The notes below the pieces were generated by a model. The model was not told the origin of the DNA. It ran no database searches and was given only the letters and a program-made list of their open reading frames with translations. From Desulfobacteraceae bacterium (GTDB lineage Bacteria > Desulfobacterota > DSM-4660 > Desulfatiglandales > Desulfatiglandaceae): a DNA stretch of 7,367 bases. Made by a program: the position numbers and the translations under genes. The DNA lies in contig JAUVRS010000121.1 of assembly GCA_030597505.1 (NCBI GenBank), positions 1 through 7,367 on the forward strand, read 5' to 3'. Positions 7,155-7,367 of this stretch are shown here, piece after piece (position 1 is the first letter of the stretch; the number at the start of each line of letters is the position of its first letter).

Positions 7155-7367
7155 GGAAGGACGCAATAGCTCAATAAGTAGCGGATTTAGTTCATAGTGG
7201 CGGAACATACAGACATCTCTTTTAAGAGGCGCAAAAGCCGGAAGATACTCGCATCACGGCGGTGAGGTTTACAATCCTGCCCGGAACAGCCCCTAAGATG
7301 ATTGTCCCTATTACGTTTGGCTGTCCCGCCTGTCCTGGGCAGATTGGTTAAGGTATTTGGGGCGTGG
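7155..7367. other. Non-coding tail after recD
   Basis: I see no gene of convincing length or with a ribosome binding site in either strand of these 213 bases. There is no GC-rich hairpin followed by a T-run, so no classical terminator for the recCBD unit. Short self-complementary stretches are present: CTCT/AGAG (7217-7220 with 7225-7228), TCAC/GTGA (7254-7257 with 7262-7265) and the longer inverted repeat listed separately. A near-repeat AGTAGCGGA (7177-7185) and AGTGGCGGA (7196-7204) is also visible. The tail may hold the leader of the next gene, which lies beyond the window. Confidence 0.5.
7272..7346. repeat. Imperfect nested inverted repeat
   Basis: CAATCCTGCCC (7272-7282) pairs with GGGCAGATTG (7337-7346) over 10 base pairs with a single bulged C at 7277. 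Inside it ACAGCC (7286-7291) pairs perfectly with GGCTGT (7319-7324). The 3' arm is not followed by a T-run, so it does not look like an intrinsic terminator. It could be a structured RNA element, an intergenic repeat unit or chance. The pairings are seen directly; no function is claimed. Confidence 0.4.

Noticed and set aside
6945..7208. Open frame of 87 codons on the - strand starting in the tail
   Set aside because: Most of it is antisense to recD motifs V and VI; no clear ribosome binding site or known family.
7298..7348. Tiny ORF of 16 codons with a CPAC motif in the tail
   Set aside because: Too short, without a good ribosome binding site, and overlapping the inverted repeat; no support beyond an ATG.
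7155..7367. Intrinsic terminator after recD
   Set aside because: The hairpins present are weak or not followed by a T-run, so I cannot support one.

Overview
The window is one dense block of coding sequence on the + strand followed by a short non-coding tail. It holds the genes for all three subunits of the RecBCD (exonuclease V) helicase-nuclease: the 3' part of recC (bases 1-1500, its 5' end lies outside the window), complete recB (1503-5114) and complete recD (5181-7154). The assignments rest on motifs visible in the translations. RecC shows its characteristic inactive nuclease-like C-terminal half. RecB has a full set of UvrD-type helicase motifs plus a C-terminal nuclease domain with every catalytic residue in place. 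RecD has a full set of SF1B helicase motifs.

Layout. recC and recB are separated by only 2 bases, with the ribosome binding site of recB inside the end of recC. recB and recD are separated by 66 bases that contain small inverted repeats and no good Shine-Dalgarno next to the recD start. The 213 bases after recD hold no convincing gene, no classical terminator, and several small inverted repeats. The three genes are almost certainly one transcription unit. Their products would assemble into one cytoplasmic complex: RecB (3'-5' motor and nuclease) and RecD (5'-3' motor) pull the two strands of a broken DNA end through RecC, which scans for the Chi sequence. The complex then degrades foreign linear DNA or, after Chi, loads RecA for repair.

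Organism. This is a bacterium. The moderate, slightly AT-leaning base composition (judged by eye), the Lys- and Glu-rich proteins and the compact recC-recB-recD order without the ptrA protease gene found between recC and recB in Escherichia coli argue against an enteric species. A Desulfobacterota-like (deltaproteobacterial) source is my best guess, with low confidence; nothing in the window proves it.

The genes themselves look ordinary and intact, and I see no new biological system. The points worth a second look are sub-gene signals: a slippery A-run in recB, placed between the helicase and nuclease domains and followed at once by two stop codons in the -1 frame; the structured recB-recD junction; and inverted repeats in the tail.
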